A stretch of 64,000 bases of DNA from Rhizophagus clarus. Taxonomy: Eukaryota > Glomeromycota > Glomeromycetes > Glomerales > Glomeraceae. Shown in pieces: positions 22,325 to 37,000 of the stretch; position 1 is the stretch's first letter, and the number at the start of each line of letters is the position of its first letter. The stretch is from the NCBI GenBank assembly GCA_015698045.1, contig BLAL01000246.1, positions 186,001 through 250,000 of the forward strand, written 5' to 3'. The position numbers and the translations under genes were made by a program. The notes under the pieces were generated by a model. It was not told where the DNA came from, made no database searches, and worked only from the letters and a program-made list of their open reading frames with translations.

Positions 22325-25300
22325 TTTGGCACACTTGATGATGAGCAAGAAATTTTTTTTAGGATCAACTTGATTAGCTTTATTCAAGCTTTTATATTAT
22401 TTTAACGTATGACAAATGAAAAACGTGTAACGACAGCTGCATATCACGTGATTTCGAAATTTGCGTAGTAAACACATGTTTATGATTAATCTACTTTAAA
22501 ATTATAATGATTGAATGTCACTACGTTAAGACTCAGGAGATAATACTGTCTAAGCAATTTTTTGCCGAACGTACGACTGGTATAAGAAACGCCGGTTTGA
22601 ATCCTAGTCGTAGACTAGTGATGGAGACCGTTAGAAAGTCCAAAGCGGGCTTTATTTTCTCACAGTTTTAATCTATTGTATTGTAAGTGTTACGTTTTTT
22701 AGTAACTTCATAAAATCGAGCACTTAATTTTTCATATTAGAATGTACTCAAAATTATTCGCAAATGAAATAAGTAACATAATATGTGGATTCCTATCTTA
22801 CTCTAAACGATGCATTAAAAACAAAATACGTGATATTCTAAGTAACCGGAGAGAAGTAAATGTTTTTTATATTTACTCCTCCATAAACATTTTAACTTCA
22901 AACAAACAATAATTATCCTTTTCTAAATCTTTTTTTTTTTTTTGATAAGAAATTTTATGACTTTCATTGTTAAAATTAATTAAAGGGATTGGTAAAATGA
23001 TATCATCATAATTATATTATAATCTTTACATTCTTTTCAAAGCATGTTAATAAATTCAGAAAATGGTTTAATAATTAAATAACTAAAATAATATTACTTG
23101 ATCCTTTAAAAATAATTGTAAAATTGGTAATAGTAATTGTAATGACATGCCGGATAACGCGTATAGACAGATGAACATTAGCAATAGAGTGGAGCAAATC
23201 ATTAATCATGTGTACGGGACAGACGAATTATTGTCTTGAACGTGAAATGTCTTCCAGACAAAATATAATATTTAACTCGCTTTGTTGTGCCAACATCTCG
23301 TTGTTAATACTGATAAAGCATATTAGTAATCAATTCGTTAAATAATTTTGTTTAAAAGAAATCAAACTGCGGTTTATTCGAATCGGTTTGTGTTATCAGG
23401 ACCTGAGACCGGGGTAGTACGTTTTGAACGTGTGTAACCTTAACACATACCGCGGAGGAATAAGCAAGGGATAGGTGTAAAAATTATAGTGACGCAAAAG
23501 GGATAGAAAGAAAATGCATAAATTAACACAAATTTATCAAATGCAGTACAGTAATTGTTCTCGCTACATTCCGGTCAAAGCTGCGGTTGATCATCAAAAT
23601 AATTAATAATTGGGTGAAACATTAATACGTTTTTGTTTATATATTAATATGAAGGAATTGTTACTAATAGTCTAACAACACAACTATTAAAGATTTTACG
23701 ATTAGTTTGCATGCCAAAAGTATTGGCAGAGAAAGTTTTAACTTACTTATTTTGAAAGAGTTGACAACGAAAAAAAATAAAAAAAAATCATAAGCGGTGC
23801 TTGCTTACACACAAATCGCACGAACGAGAGTTAGGAGAATTCCTTCCATCATAATACAATTTTTATTTCGTGAATGTACAAGGGAACGTTTTGATATATT
23901 AGGTTTAATTTTCTTTCAAATTTTACTGAATATGGTTTAAACAAATTTTAACGTTTTTATCAATTAAGGAAAACAAGAGAAAAAATTTTATAAAAATTAA
24001 AAATTAATTTATGCATGCCGGAGACATTTTACCGTGAACTTTATAGTTAAACGATTCAATTTTAATAAAAAAAAAAAAAAATTTTTTCTTTAAGAAATAA
24101 AAAAAAAAATTTTTTTTTTAATTCGAACCACAGAGATCAAAACAAAGAAGTTAAACAATCAATATTAATTTTATGAACACTGAATAGAAATAAGGGATAA
24201 ATAATTTTTATGAAAGCGAAAAGGAAATTTTTGATTTCTTAATAATATATGATTTAGTAATGACGTACTTTTTTTGTAATAATTATAGTAATTATAGTTT
24301 ATATGAATTATAGTAATTATAGTCTATATGAACTAAAAACGGTAAGAGAATGCCTTTTATGTAAGTTGAATCTCTTAAAATACGAAATTGATAGTAATTT
24401 TCTCACTCTCAAACGAAATTAAACTTAATTAATGTAAAGCAAGGTGAAATTTGTAGAATTACTGATTATCTATTAAAATCTTATTGCTCCTTCGAGTTTT
24501 CGTTTTTTAAATAAAGAATAAATATCTTCAATAATTTCGAATCTTAGACCAGACACTCAGACAGTTTAGAAGATTCTTTATTACGATATTGATAAGATTA
24601 ATGTTGTTTCTTTGTTTCATTAATTCTTTTTTCCGGTGTAAATTCTTTTACAGCTGTACATAATGCGCAGCATTATCAACCAATTTTCTCAATTCATTCA
24701 ATGAAAATGTTTATTTTGTTTAATTCAAAATCTTTGATAGATGCAAATCTAGCTTTTCATAAAAGAAAAACGCTAATAATAGTCTTTTGTACTTACATGA
24801 CTACGTATGACAATTTTATCCTGTAACATTTATGCTATAAGTTGAATGTACAATATTACAGCTCTTCTTTCACAACCACACGATTAGTTAGTATAAAATC
24901 CAAAATCATAGAAGAATAGAATGATCTAGAATTAACCATTCCTATTGTCAAATGATTTACGCCTTGAAACCATTTTTATCGATATTCTTCTCATGCATGT
25001 GGAATTTCAATTCCGATTATTTTTTCATTCCCACAGAGCTGAAGAATTCAAATTTATAAAAAAAAAAGATTAAATTTGTAGATAATCTTACTTGAACAAG
25101 AAAGGTTGCCTCCTACGGCTTATGGAATCAACTTTTTTTTTTTTTACTTTGTTTATCATTAAATAACCGATCTGCGGATCAACACACAGCTATGCCGATC
25201 AAATTGTACAAGGTACGACAGGACCTCGCTTTATTCTACTTTCCAAATTAAATTTGCAAAGAAAAGGTCATTGTATTGCGGATAAACTATAAGAATTTAT

Positions 25301-27330
25301 ACAGTGACTTAATGACTTATGTACATAATTCGAAAAATGATCTAATCCATTTAAAGTTTATGTTACACATGCAGATGGTCCCACGGCTTGATCAAAAATT
25401 CGTAAAATAGTTTAATTAATAAACTAATAGAATATAATTTTATTAAAAATAATTTACCAAAATTAAAAAAAAATAAAATAGCGATTATATAAATTTTTTC
25501 TCCAATAAAATACTTTTTAATCAGAAATTGTGTGTTTCAAAAAATGTTTCACAAAATTCAAAAAATGGCTAATTCGGCTAATTCAGGGGAAGAAATGTGT
25601 TATAAAATCCTTTTTTTAAAGTTCATTTTTTGCTAATAAAAAGCAGAAGGATGCATAGAAGAAATATTTGCTTTAGTAGAACAATTTGAACATCGTTTCA
25701 GATTTTTTAGAATGATTATTTATATCTCCAAATAAAAAGTTTTTTATTCTTTTTTTTTTAAAAAAAAAGGAATTGAAAAAAGATCGCTCAAACATAACAA
25801 TTTGCGCCTGATCATTTTGTCACACTAGTCGGTACACCCGATCAAAGTAAATATTTATACTGCGCGCCTGCGCCGAAGATTGTGTCTTTATTGTTTTAAC
25901 AAAAAAAAAATTTTTTCAGTTAGAATTTCAAATTTCAATTCCGTCTAACATTTGAAACCTGAACAATTAAAAATTAGAACCTTGATTATGTGAATAATTT
26001 CATATATGGTAATATTTCTTTTGAAGATAATTTTTGTGTATTAGAGATAATACATACTGATACTAATTACAAAGTTATAAAAAGCCCCAAATTTTGTGTT
26101 TGTATACGTTTAATGTGTATAAAATGAGGTTATAATAGTAACACAATATACAAAACATAAATTTAGAATTGAAACAGGGACGCTTAAGTAAAACTCTTCG
26201 AACATAACGGAAAAGTCACTTACAGATCCGATTGCAAAATTTTTATAATATGCTAAACAATTTTTTTACTTTAAAACTGCTAGTTTTCTGAAAATACTGT
26301 GCGACGCTTTGAATGAAAAACATCTATAAATTTGAAACTAAAAAAAATTCAGGAAAAGATTTGCAAAGATAAACATGTGAAAGCACTGAAAGACATAAGA
26401 AAGATACAAGATTCCATATGTTTCACATGATATTGATATTGTAATACTAAGAAATTAAAATATATATAAATTTAGGTTTGTAAGAACGTAAATAATTATT
26501 GGTAAGATTACCGTTATTTAGATATCCTATAAAAATAAGTACTTACCGTTAAAGGAATAAGTTAAACAGAAAATTCTATTATCCGTCTGCCTTTTTGTTC
26601 AATTACTTAATAAATACAACAAAAAAAAAAAAAAAAACCGTCGAACACGACATACTGGTACAACCTACAAGTTTTCCGGTCATTCTCGTTTCTGTACGTT
26701 TCAGACTCTCAGTCAATATTAGTTAAGTTGCTCTATTTCTCATATATTCTCTTTCAATAAAAACGATTAAGGTTCGGGCGTGCCCAAATGTAAAATAAAA
26801 AGAGTATTATGTAGATATACTGCAAATGATCGGTAGCACGTGTACCTTAAATTTGATTGGCTCAATGTTTGTTGCACCGATCGCGACACTAGTGAACGTG
26901 TGTTAACAACCTCATGACTATGTTCAATTTAGGCAAATGTCTATTTAAAAGTTTAATTTTTTACTTGAAAGTTTCTTTCACCTCTCTTCTCAGAATAATT
27001 TATACAAAAAGAATTAGATGCGCATAAACGCGAAATGTAATACTAACAACGATATTAAAAGTTATTGAAAATCACGTTTCTTTATTTTAGTTTCTAAATA
27101 AACTTTTGAACTTTTAAATTGACTGGGTATGTGAAAAGCATTAATTAAAATCTAGCCAATGGTAATCACTGGAAAAAGCGAGTAAAAATCATTTTCATTT
27201 AGGCCTAAAGGAACTATGATTTTTCTTTTAATCTTTTAACATTTAAAGAAGTCTCAAATGAACATTAACGATACATTAATAAATATATTATTCAAAATAG
27301 TCGTATCATTTTATTTTATTTTATTTTATT
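22325..27330. other. intergenic region upstream of INTS9
   Basis: No gene supported. It has several A/T palindromes (24067-24087; 24099-24119), a tandem duplication near 24275-24335 (TAATTATAGTYTATATGAA) and an isolated GC-rich patch near 23400-23470. A TTTTA microsatellite (27310-27333) adjoins the next element. Confidence 0.5.
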
Positions 27331-27335
27331 TTATT

Positions 27336-27470
27336 AGTCCGGAGTGTAACGAAGGACTATATATTTCAAAATGTCCGTCTGTCCGCCCGCTCAAAATTGA
27401 GTCGATGCGTGATTGGTTCATTTGTGCTCCGGACTTAACAGCGATTCTGACTTCTGAAACCGTTCCCTAG
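27336..27470 (+). repeat. short hairpin-ended repeat, copy A
   Basis: Starts AGTCCGGAG (27336-27344), followed by TGTAACGAA. The exact complement CTCCGGACT lies at 27427-27435, then TTAACAGCGATT and a tail ending CCCTAG. The copy at 39370 has the same layout, but its arms read AGTCCGAAG and CTTCGGACT. Both arms changed together, so pairing is kept in each copy. Confidence 0.65.
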
Positions 27471-30400
27471 TAGCTAGTGAATGTGTGTGAAGTATAATTA
27501 CAACCAATTATTATGAAATAATAATGAAGGTCGTGTACAAATAAAACTTTATAAAACTACTACAGAGGACCACCGATAAAAAACCATCTAAAGTAAGCGA
27601 AAAGATGGGTGAAATAATCGTATTGTTAGTAACGATAACTATTAATTATCAATTTATGAAAACCAAAAAGGACGATAAAATTTCATAATAATTTCGCATA
27701 TATAGATAAGATAAGAATATAAATAAAAAAAAATTTTTTTTTTTATGAAAGGAAAATATATACTATCTGTACACGAAATTTTGAAAATCGGAATGAAAAT
27801 TTTTTTTTTTTATTTTATCAGCTTGTAAATTAAATTAAGATATATAAAAAACTGCAGCAATAATAAAATTTAAAAAGGAAAACATATTCAAAGCCATAAA
27901 AAAAATCGTATGAGACTATGAGTCATAAAAGATCACATTTTGATGTTTCTTGATTTGTTTGAATGAGATATATTCATTGTCAAACACCATTTAAAGATGT
28001 CATTGTGATTTTTTGTACAATGAGAAAAGATAATGAAATACTCGAATTTTGATTCGTTAATTTTATTATCGTCTGATGTTTGATTAGGTGAGGAGAAAAT
28101 ATCATGCCATTTCAGTTAACCCTATTTTTAGAACAATTAACTGTTCACGTGACTTAACATTTTCATATTTTTCTCGAATCAAATGAATCAAATAAAAATC
28201 GAATTCGAAATATACACAAAGTACAAGATAATTAACTATAACTGGTACATTACATTTTTTTTCAGTTATTATTATTATGCGAAAATCATATAGTACGTAA
28301 TTTTATCGTTTATGCATTTTTATTTGTTTGTTTTTTATTGAAGTGCATTATAATATTGCATATATATGAAATATTTTGTATAGATCACTTATTAATTATG
28401 TTCAGTATGTACGATTCATTTTATGGTATAGTATGACATGACCTTCTTTTTACAGTACAACTAATTAAACGTTATTTGTATTCTTTTTGACATTTTATTC
28501 CACATAAATAATGCAACCTAGATGTCAATTTGGTAAATTTTTATTATATAATTTATTTGATAGTATTTAGCTTTGTGAAACTAATAAATAAACTGTTGTC
28601 ACTTTATACCGGTAAAAAAATTTTTCAGCAAACCTGATTTGAAAATCAAACCGAAACACGTGATTAAATTCTATCGTTTTTTGGAAACTGTAATAAATTC
28701 TTTACTTGATAAGTTTTGCGTCCAAAAGTTTTTTAATACATTTTTGACCAGTTAAAGCAAATTCTTAGATTCTCGTAATATCAAATATTTTTTTTATAAA
28801 TGATGAGACTTTTCATAAATTGAAACACGTGATATGAGAGGATTAATCATTGGCTACTTATTTTAACCTAAAAGTGGTAAGTGAAGTGATAATCCGGCGT
28901 AATTAATTTGATTTTTTCAAAAAAAAAAAAAAAAAAATAATAAAGTTTCAAACTCCGGATTAATAGGATTAATAAATAAAAATTTTTTATTTATATTTAT
29001 ACACTACGCATTAATTGTATAAATATTTGGCTAAGATCATATCCATTATAAATAAAGCAAACTCAATTCTATTTAGCTGCAGCCAATTTTGGCTTTTTAT
29101 ATAGATGACAAAAAAGTTAAAAAAAAATAGCGGGATTTTTTTATTTAAAATCCATATTTGGAAATTTAAATAACTATTTTAAAAAGCAATATGCTGTAAA
29201 ACTCGTACAAACCAAAAACTTAGAAAAAATGAATAAATCAATTGCCATGCATCGTTACAATACACAAATAAACATTCAATAATCAATTTGAAAAGATGTA
29301 TGAGTCTCAATAAGGTAAAAATTTATTAGGCTAGTAGTATAAATAAGAATATAATATTGCTCATAGTCTCGACGTTACACAACTTTCAATAAACTTTTTG
29401 AATGATTTATTTATATTTAATAATAATCATACATTATTCAATGAATTATTTCAATCGCATAATCATTACAATAATACAATCAGTCTTCATTAATCGATAT
29501 TTTCATTTAATAAGCAAATTTTAATAATTTAATGATAGAGATTTACTAACAAAAAAAAACGCGTATTAATTTGGTTCAATTTGTCTTTATCTTTTTGACG
29601 ACTAAATAAGTAAACATAATGAACGCTTTTTAATTAAGTTAAATGTCCTATAACGATTAATGTATAACTATTGAAGAAACGTCATTAAGAAGATAACTAA
29701 AAATACTACAAAAATGACATAATATGAACCATTCAATAAAATTACGAATTGTTTATCGGCCATTCTAGATTTTGCAAATTTTGCAAGTCATAATCATAAA
29801 TAGTAAAAACAATCATTACGTAATATATTACAGTTTATAACGTAATAATGAAAGAAAATCCTCTATTAACCATTAATAGTTAGTTTTTGTTATTACTTTT
29901 CGCACTTTCATAAATACAATATCATGGGGCATGGGGCTTTGTATTTTATCTCAATTGAGTTTCTATATATAATTTTGAATTTAATTTACTCAAATTTTTA
30001 TAAAATTGCATAATATAGAATTTCTCTAAATAAATAAATCTTTGTTTGTATCATAACAAAGTCGATAAGATCTTTATAGTTTTCATAAAGAAAGCTTTGT
30101 CTCTTTTGTGTAACATAAGTAAAACACACATACACGCGTATTCTTATTTGTGGACAGTTAATATAAAGACCTTTTATGTTTATATTTAAATATAAAACCA
30201 AAACAGAAAAGCAATAAACTCCTTAATCGACATATTTTGTTACCCGTTACAAGGTACAATTTATCATTTCTAATTTTGATTGTTCGTTTAAAACACCAAA
30301 ATGAAAAGACTTGCTAATTTTGAATGAATGAAACAATTCTTAGTGAACAAAGAAATAATCTTGGCAAGTTTATCTTTATTGATGAAAGAGAAATAATCAG

Positions 30401-33400
30401 TTTAGTAAATAAAAAAAATTTTTTTTTTTTTTTGCTAGTACTTGAAAGTTGAAACATAATAACAATAACCGTTGCTTTTATATACAGTTGTACACAAAAT
30501 AATTTTAATGTAAATATGGAAAAACAATATATTCTAAAAAGGAATCAACGACTTGGATCCGTCGCAAATAAACAAAAACGGAAAATAAAATATCAGATCC
30601 GGTTTCATGGACGATAAAAGACGATAAATAAGTACATGTTAAAGTTTGTTGTTATTCGAGTAAAAGACTTAAGTAGAAATAGGCTGAACATCTACTTTAT
30701 ACCGCATACAGTACCCAGACTTTATTTAAGAAAGGCTGGGGTTACTATGTGAGGAGAGGGGTGTTATATAAAGAATATCTTTGGCCAATTGTTAAATTTT
30801 GGTCAAAATTAGCACTGGGTACCTTAACCCCAGTCTATACAAGGTGTTATTGCTAGGGGGGGGCTGTTAATGTCATGTGATTTTATGTCGTTTGGTTTAC
30901 AATAACAATAACATTGATATTATCGAAAAACTTAACATTACCCGGTTAAATCATATAATTTCTCGGTACTAACTTTCCTCTCAAACCAATTATTTATTTA
31001 TTCGTTAAAGTAGGTTTTTCTCTTATTATTGAGTTTTTGAGGCATTTTACAGTTCACAACGTAAATATCCGGAATTTATCATAATATAAAAATAATGCAG
31101 ATTTATTGTTTTTATTTCAATTACTAGTTTAATATACAGTACATAGATAAATATATGCTAAAAATTAATAAATTATCATAGAGCCCTTTTTTTCATGACT
31201 ATATTAATTTAACTCAATATGCAATTTGCTAAATTAAAAAAATTTCCTAATCGATATTATCTTCCACACTAAGTTTTTTTTATAATTCGTATAATTAGAC
31301 TGTGGTTGTTTTTAATTATTTCTGCATGTTATTAACTCTCAGCTCCTTTATACATTTTGAATATTAAAGTTGGTACCGTGAATTTATTTTGCTACTAGTA
31401 AAAAATTAGATAAATATATTGTCATATCTAAAAACGGTTAAAGTGTTTCTGTTTATTTTTATTTTAACTACACAAAACTGCCTTTCTTATTTGCTTAACA
31501 ATAGAAACTCCGGATAATTAATTAATACTTATTTATTCATCAATTTGATATTAAATTTTATGTACGTCAATTTGTGGTTTTTTAACATCATATTTTTCCT
31601 ATTTAAATACTTAATCACGAAATTCTACATGATGGCGGAGCAAATTTTAATATATGTATACGTACAATTATATAACCAATTAAATTATTTATTAAGAGCG
31701 TAGTTTTAAACTATTTAATATAACTATGCCATCGATTTATACGGTATATATCAATGATGAAATTTATATATGCATAATTAAAAAAATATTAATTTGACTG
31801 ATTTATAACGCAAACAAAATTGTTAAGAATAAAAAGTTATTATTATTATTTTATACTAAATCCATATGATAATTACAAAGAAAGGTTACATGCAGATGTC
31901 AACAAAATTACAAAATTGGCGTAATTATGTTTTTCAACTATATACAAAATCAGATAATTAATAGTCACAAATTTCGGGAATAATAAAATGTCGGAATTGT
32001 GAAAGCAAATTTTTAGGACGTCAAGATTGATTGTATCTTGCTAGGACTTTTATTTTCGGGATTCTAAGTGGCTCTCTGAATGGTATTTCCCTATGCATTT
32101 GCATTTTTACCGCACGAAATATTACGTTTTATTTGCATAAAAATAAATCATCTTTCTCATTCAAATTGCTTGCTCGCGTGACATTAGCATCTTCCATGTA
32201 ACGCCATTAACACATAATGATGCACCAATAATGTTATGATACATGACTGAAATTTTTACTCCGGAATAAGTTTTAAAGAAAAAAAAAAAATTTTTTTTTT
32301 ATTTGAATTTCGGAAGGTACTGTACGTTAAAAATTTTTTATTTATACACTTTAATATTATTGTTTTATATGTTTTTACATATACAGGCGCTACGACACAA
32401 ATTTTTTAAATGGTTTCATTGTAATTTGTTATCTTATCAAGCTCTTTATTGTCAATAGTTAAAAGCAAATATTGACGCCTGATAATCAATTTATTCATAT
32501 ATTCCTCATTCTGAATACTCCCCATAATTACTATATATTTGACGAATTATAAGTTTATAAGCAAATTATTTATTTATTTATTTCTTTCTTTGAAGCAATA
32601 TTATCGGAGAAAGAAAATTTTTTTTTAACTTATCGGGTTTTTTTTCGAATAATTTTAATTACATATTTATTTATATAGCGAACGTGATACAAAGATGATT
32701 AATCAGTGATTTTAACTAATCAGACAACCATTAACTACACGTGTGCAGATAATCTATTTTCATGAATTGATTATTAACTTCAGATAACAATACCTATCTT
32801 ATCCGATTGAATTGATTATCTCAAAAGATTAGATGACGTTCTGAGCTAAATTTAGATATCTATTACAAAGCACGTAGAAAATGTGTTTTCACAAAAACTA
32901 TTGCTTGCTCAGCACCCTTGAAAAAAACTTAATTGGTACTGCTCTTTTATACTGCAAATATTGCAAAGTAAAAAAAAAAAGAAAAAAAAAAATTTTGAAA
33001 AACTTAGAAAATATAGGTAATATAAATAAATGTCACAAGAGTCACAACATCAAAATACTACGCCAATAAAAAATAAAGTAACATATAACTATAAGACAAT
33101 ACATCAAATTATCATTATTTTATAAAAAGAAAAATAATAAATTTGTTAATAAAATTACTTGATGTAAGTTAATAAACATTTTTCATAATACATACATTAA
33201 CTTATATTTAGCCTTCAAAACCAACCAGTTCACCTAATTTTTTTGTTTTTCAGAGATATCTTCAAAAAATTTCTTATTATACATATTTACATATTTTGTA
33301 ATCTCTGACATGTCCCTTAGTATTATTGGGTCAGTTCTTTAAAAAATAAGAAATATAGCAGGAGGTTGATCAACGAAGCTAAATGAATATCCAATCAGAC

Positions 33401-33564
33401 GTGAATAAAGTATAACAACACTTCAGTACATAAAATCAGACACGAATAAAGGATTTCAAACAAAAATAAACTGTATAATATCGTGAGATAACATTCAACG
33501 ACTGTTATCTGTCTTTTACGGAATAAATCGGAACATGATCATCTGAATCACGTAATTAAATCAA
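27471..33564. other. intergenic sequence
   Basis: AT-rich, with A/T palindromes near 30413-30433 and 32279-32300 and one dispersed repeat (30734-30870). No frame here has supporting motifs or splice structure. Confidence 0.5.
30734..30870 (+). repeat. G-run dispersed repeat, copy 1
   Basis: Carries GGGGTTACTATGTGAGGAGA, then GGGGTGTTATA, later TTTTGGTCAAAATTAGCA, and ends with a G8 run. The reverse complement of 40821-40915 has the same order of words (GGGGGTACTACGTGGAGAAA, GGGGTATTATAA, TTTTGACGAAATTAGCA). Confidence 0.55.
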
Positions 33565-33999
33565 TGCATATCTGAAATCTGTGACAGGCTTTGTGGCAAA
33601 TTGTGGCGCAGCGAAAAATACAAAAATAAAAATTTTTTCTTACACACTTCAACGTATAGATATAAAAGTTATATAATAAATGTAATTTTGGCTGCTCTGC
33701 AAGTTTACCTAGAGTGCTAAAGGCAGTTTTAAATGTTACTTTTGGTCTATTCAAATAAAACATTTTTTTCGCCAAATCCCATTTTAGAAATGATCGACAA
33801 AGACGATAAAATCAATTGTTTATATGTAAAGTCAAAAACAGCTTTTAAATCTGCTTTTTCAACTCTACGTAAACTTGTAGAACGGATAAAAATACATCTA
33901 GGATAAAATTTTAAAAGCTCTATGACAAAAGGAAGAATAGTTATTTCTCTTTTTCCAAATTGTCGCGCCACAAAACCTGTCACAGATTTCAGATATGCC
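33565..33999. mobile_element. 435-bp MITE with inverted ends and 7-bp target duplication
   Basis: The left end TGCATATCTGAAATCTGTGA and the right end, reverse-complemented (GGCATATCTGAAATCTGTGA), continue to match into CAGGYTTTGTGGC, about 35 bp in all. AAATCAA flanks both sides (33558-33564 and 34000-34006). A second, older copy lies at 5587-5948. An 84-codon minus-strand frame within the element starts in the right inverted repeat and is destroyed in the other copy, so I do not call it a gene. The transposase family that moves it is not evident. Confidence 0.75.
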
Positions 34000-34006
34000 A
34001 AATCAA

Positions 34007-37000
34007 AGGGCTTTTTTATTACAGTATTATAAAAAATTGCGTCATAAATACTATTTACTGTATGCGATAACGTAATATCATAATAAAATGACCAAATTTT
34101 TTTTTTTTTAAAAAAAAAAAAAATTCTTTTTTCGTTATAACGTAATTTTTTAAAGCAATCACGTCATTTTGCATAATTTTAACCAAAATTACCATATCTG
34201 GATTTTGACATTTACAATATTACTTTAAATATTAATATAATCGACTTTGCCGCAATTTTATTATAAAAATCCCGTTATTTAATGTGAAATTTTCATGAAA
34301 TTTTTCCAATTTGACGAGAAGATCCTTTTTTACCTATCACGATCTACCAATATTATTATCTATATACGCATTAGGTGGTAACCCCTGCAATTTTCTTTCC
34401 TTCCACGTCCATTATGATAATTTCCTTTTTGAATTAAGCTACCCTTGCCTATTTCATCTACATTTGGCACAATTTATTTATTTTGTAACGTGATTTTAAT
34501 CTATCAATATTGCATAATGAACATATTAAGAGACGAACTTCAATGGTTTCTGTTTACCTAGTAATAAAATATAATAGACCGTGAAAAATATATTATTAGT
34601 GGATTTATTAAATAGTAATCGAGTCGTTCCACCGATCAATTTCTACGTTTAGAGGTTTTTGACCAGTACACTCAAAAAATTAAAATATGGGCCCTAAGTA
34701 ATACAAAACACCACGTTATTCCTCAAATGTATGTCGAACTTTGTTATCATCAACAAAATCAGATTTAACGACCATATGGAATAGTACTATATAGGTTTTC
34801 TTTATAGCATCAGTAAACGTATGCAGTATATAAATAGAATGGCGTCAATTAACCAAAAAATTTCGATGTGAAACCGGGCGAAGTCAAGAAGTCGAGCAAA
34901 TAATTAATCAATTCTGTTCAAATCAGAAGTAATTGGACGAGCAAATGAGAAGGACAGAAGCGTATCATAACCAATAGCGAGTTTCAATTTAGCAATTTAT
35001 AATATCAAAGTTATATCAAAGAGCTCAATCGCCAAAAATGCAAGAGCGAGACCAATTATTCAGAAAAATCAACATATAAAAACATTTATAGTATTGCATA
35101 TCCTTCGATTTCATGAACGATCCATAATCGTGAGTAATGAGTATGTATACCAATCATTAAGTTCGCGAAAAAGGAGGGTTAAATACTTAAACATTTAAGA
35201 GTTAAAAACCGTCGATGATGCTCTGCAGTAGAAAAGGTAGACTATTGAAATCAAATGAATTTATTTATTTTATTTCTACTCAAATTGTTCTAATTTCGAT
35301 TTCAGCGTAAAAAAAATAATAAAAGTATATATAATTATGTAATTATTACAATAAATCCTCCAACGAACAGCCTATGCGGTCAGACAAATTTGTCACTTCC
35401 GCCTCCTTTTCAGGTTATGTAATGTACCACTTTTGATATTTACCCCTTTTCTGCCATTCTGTGTTCGATATCTTTCCCTTCCCCCTTTATTTTTTTTTTC
35501 TCTATTAGCGAACTTCTAACGGTTTCCGTTTCCTTAATAAAAATTTTCGTATTCTACGATAATAATCTGGATTAACTTAAACGAGTGGTTCTCATAATTT
35601 GTTCGATTCCTTGAGCTTTCAAATATACAATAAATTCGTATTGAACTGCGCAGACAGCAAAGACCAATTAATTAAATGCATAAAATAAAATCATCGGTAT
35701 AAGCCGTCTTATTAGCTAAATTGAGAAAATATATATGCAGGAGTGCACATACAACAATATATGGTAATTTCAAGAAAGAAGAAATATTTCGCTTATATAA
35801 AGGCAAAATAGGTTTAATAACGACAATAAGACTTTCAAAGCCAATATTCAAAGAACATGAAAATTTCGCTTTTCACAAATTATTTAATATGGATTAACAC
35901 AAATTTTCTAATAGTATTTCTCAAACATTTTTTTTAGCGTTGTAAAAATTTGACAAAATGATCGACAATGTGACTGTTACCATATCTGATTTTTTATGTA
36001 GCATATATTAAAATAAACTTTTATTAATAAATTCTTACTAAGTTTGACTTTTTTTAAGCCTCTACAGCTTTAAATTCTTATTACCGTATCCTTCCGATTT
36101 GAGGCATCACTCCATTTTAAGCACCACCATGACTTTAGTGAAAAAAATCTAAGAAAAAAACATATCAGATATGTAAAATATTTCTGAATTTAAGGAGATC
36201 TACACTAAGAATAGAATAACGGATTATTATACAATTTCTATTATCCCTTTATAAATAGTCATATTAGACATCAGTTTAAAACTCCGATTGTTCGTTCTAT
36301 GATGAAGGTACTAGCCAAAAAAGTTTTTATTAAAGGAAATTCGGCTATAACAGAATAGGTAATTTAATAAAGAAAATAAAATTATAAAGCTATTTACAGT
36401 TTGAAAATATCAATATAAATAAAAATAGAAAATTTCTGTAAAAGTTTTTTTTATATATGTACTTGTACTTCAAAAAAAAAAGCGATTTTTTTTTATATAA
36501 GTATACAATAATATTAATACAATGAATTTGAATCACGGTTATTTTATTGAATATATAAAAAAAAAATCAGAGGAAAGAAATTTCTCAAGTCCGCGCGGAG
36601 GTTTTTATATTATATAAAAAAGACAATATTGAATGATTTACATATGAATAATTTCATTTGTGGAAGCGATTCAATGAAAAATGCAGGAGAATAAGCTCTA
36701 TTAAGGTTAAACAAAGAAAAAACAAAGAAATCTGATCAAACTAAAATAACGAATTCGTCATCATATCGATCATAAACTGAACGTATTCCGAATATCTTTT
36801 TAAAGAAATATATTACGCGACAACTTTGCAATATTAACGTTTGAGAAAAACAAAGAAATATGTGAGTTTACATCACATTGCAAGAACTGTTATTTCTTTT
36901 AAAACCCTATAAAAACCGATTATTTGCGGCGTTAGGGGTCTCCTATTAATGCATAAACAATTCGGGAGTTCCTTTTTTAATTATACCATTATGACTCTTT

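Noticed and set aside
22575..22625. A tRNA-like B box (GGTTTGAATCC) near 22594
   Set aside because: The five bases on each side of the would-be T loop do not pair well and no acceptor stem or A box of the right spacing is visible.
33747..34001. An 84-codon minus-strand frame starting MAYLKSVTGFVARQFGK
   Set aside because: It begins inside the inverted repeat of a MITE and the same frame is full of stops in the copy at 5.6-5.9 kb, so it is not a conserved gene.
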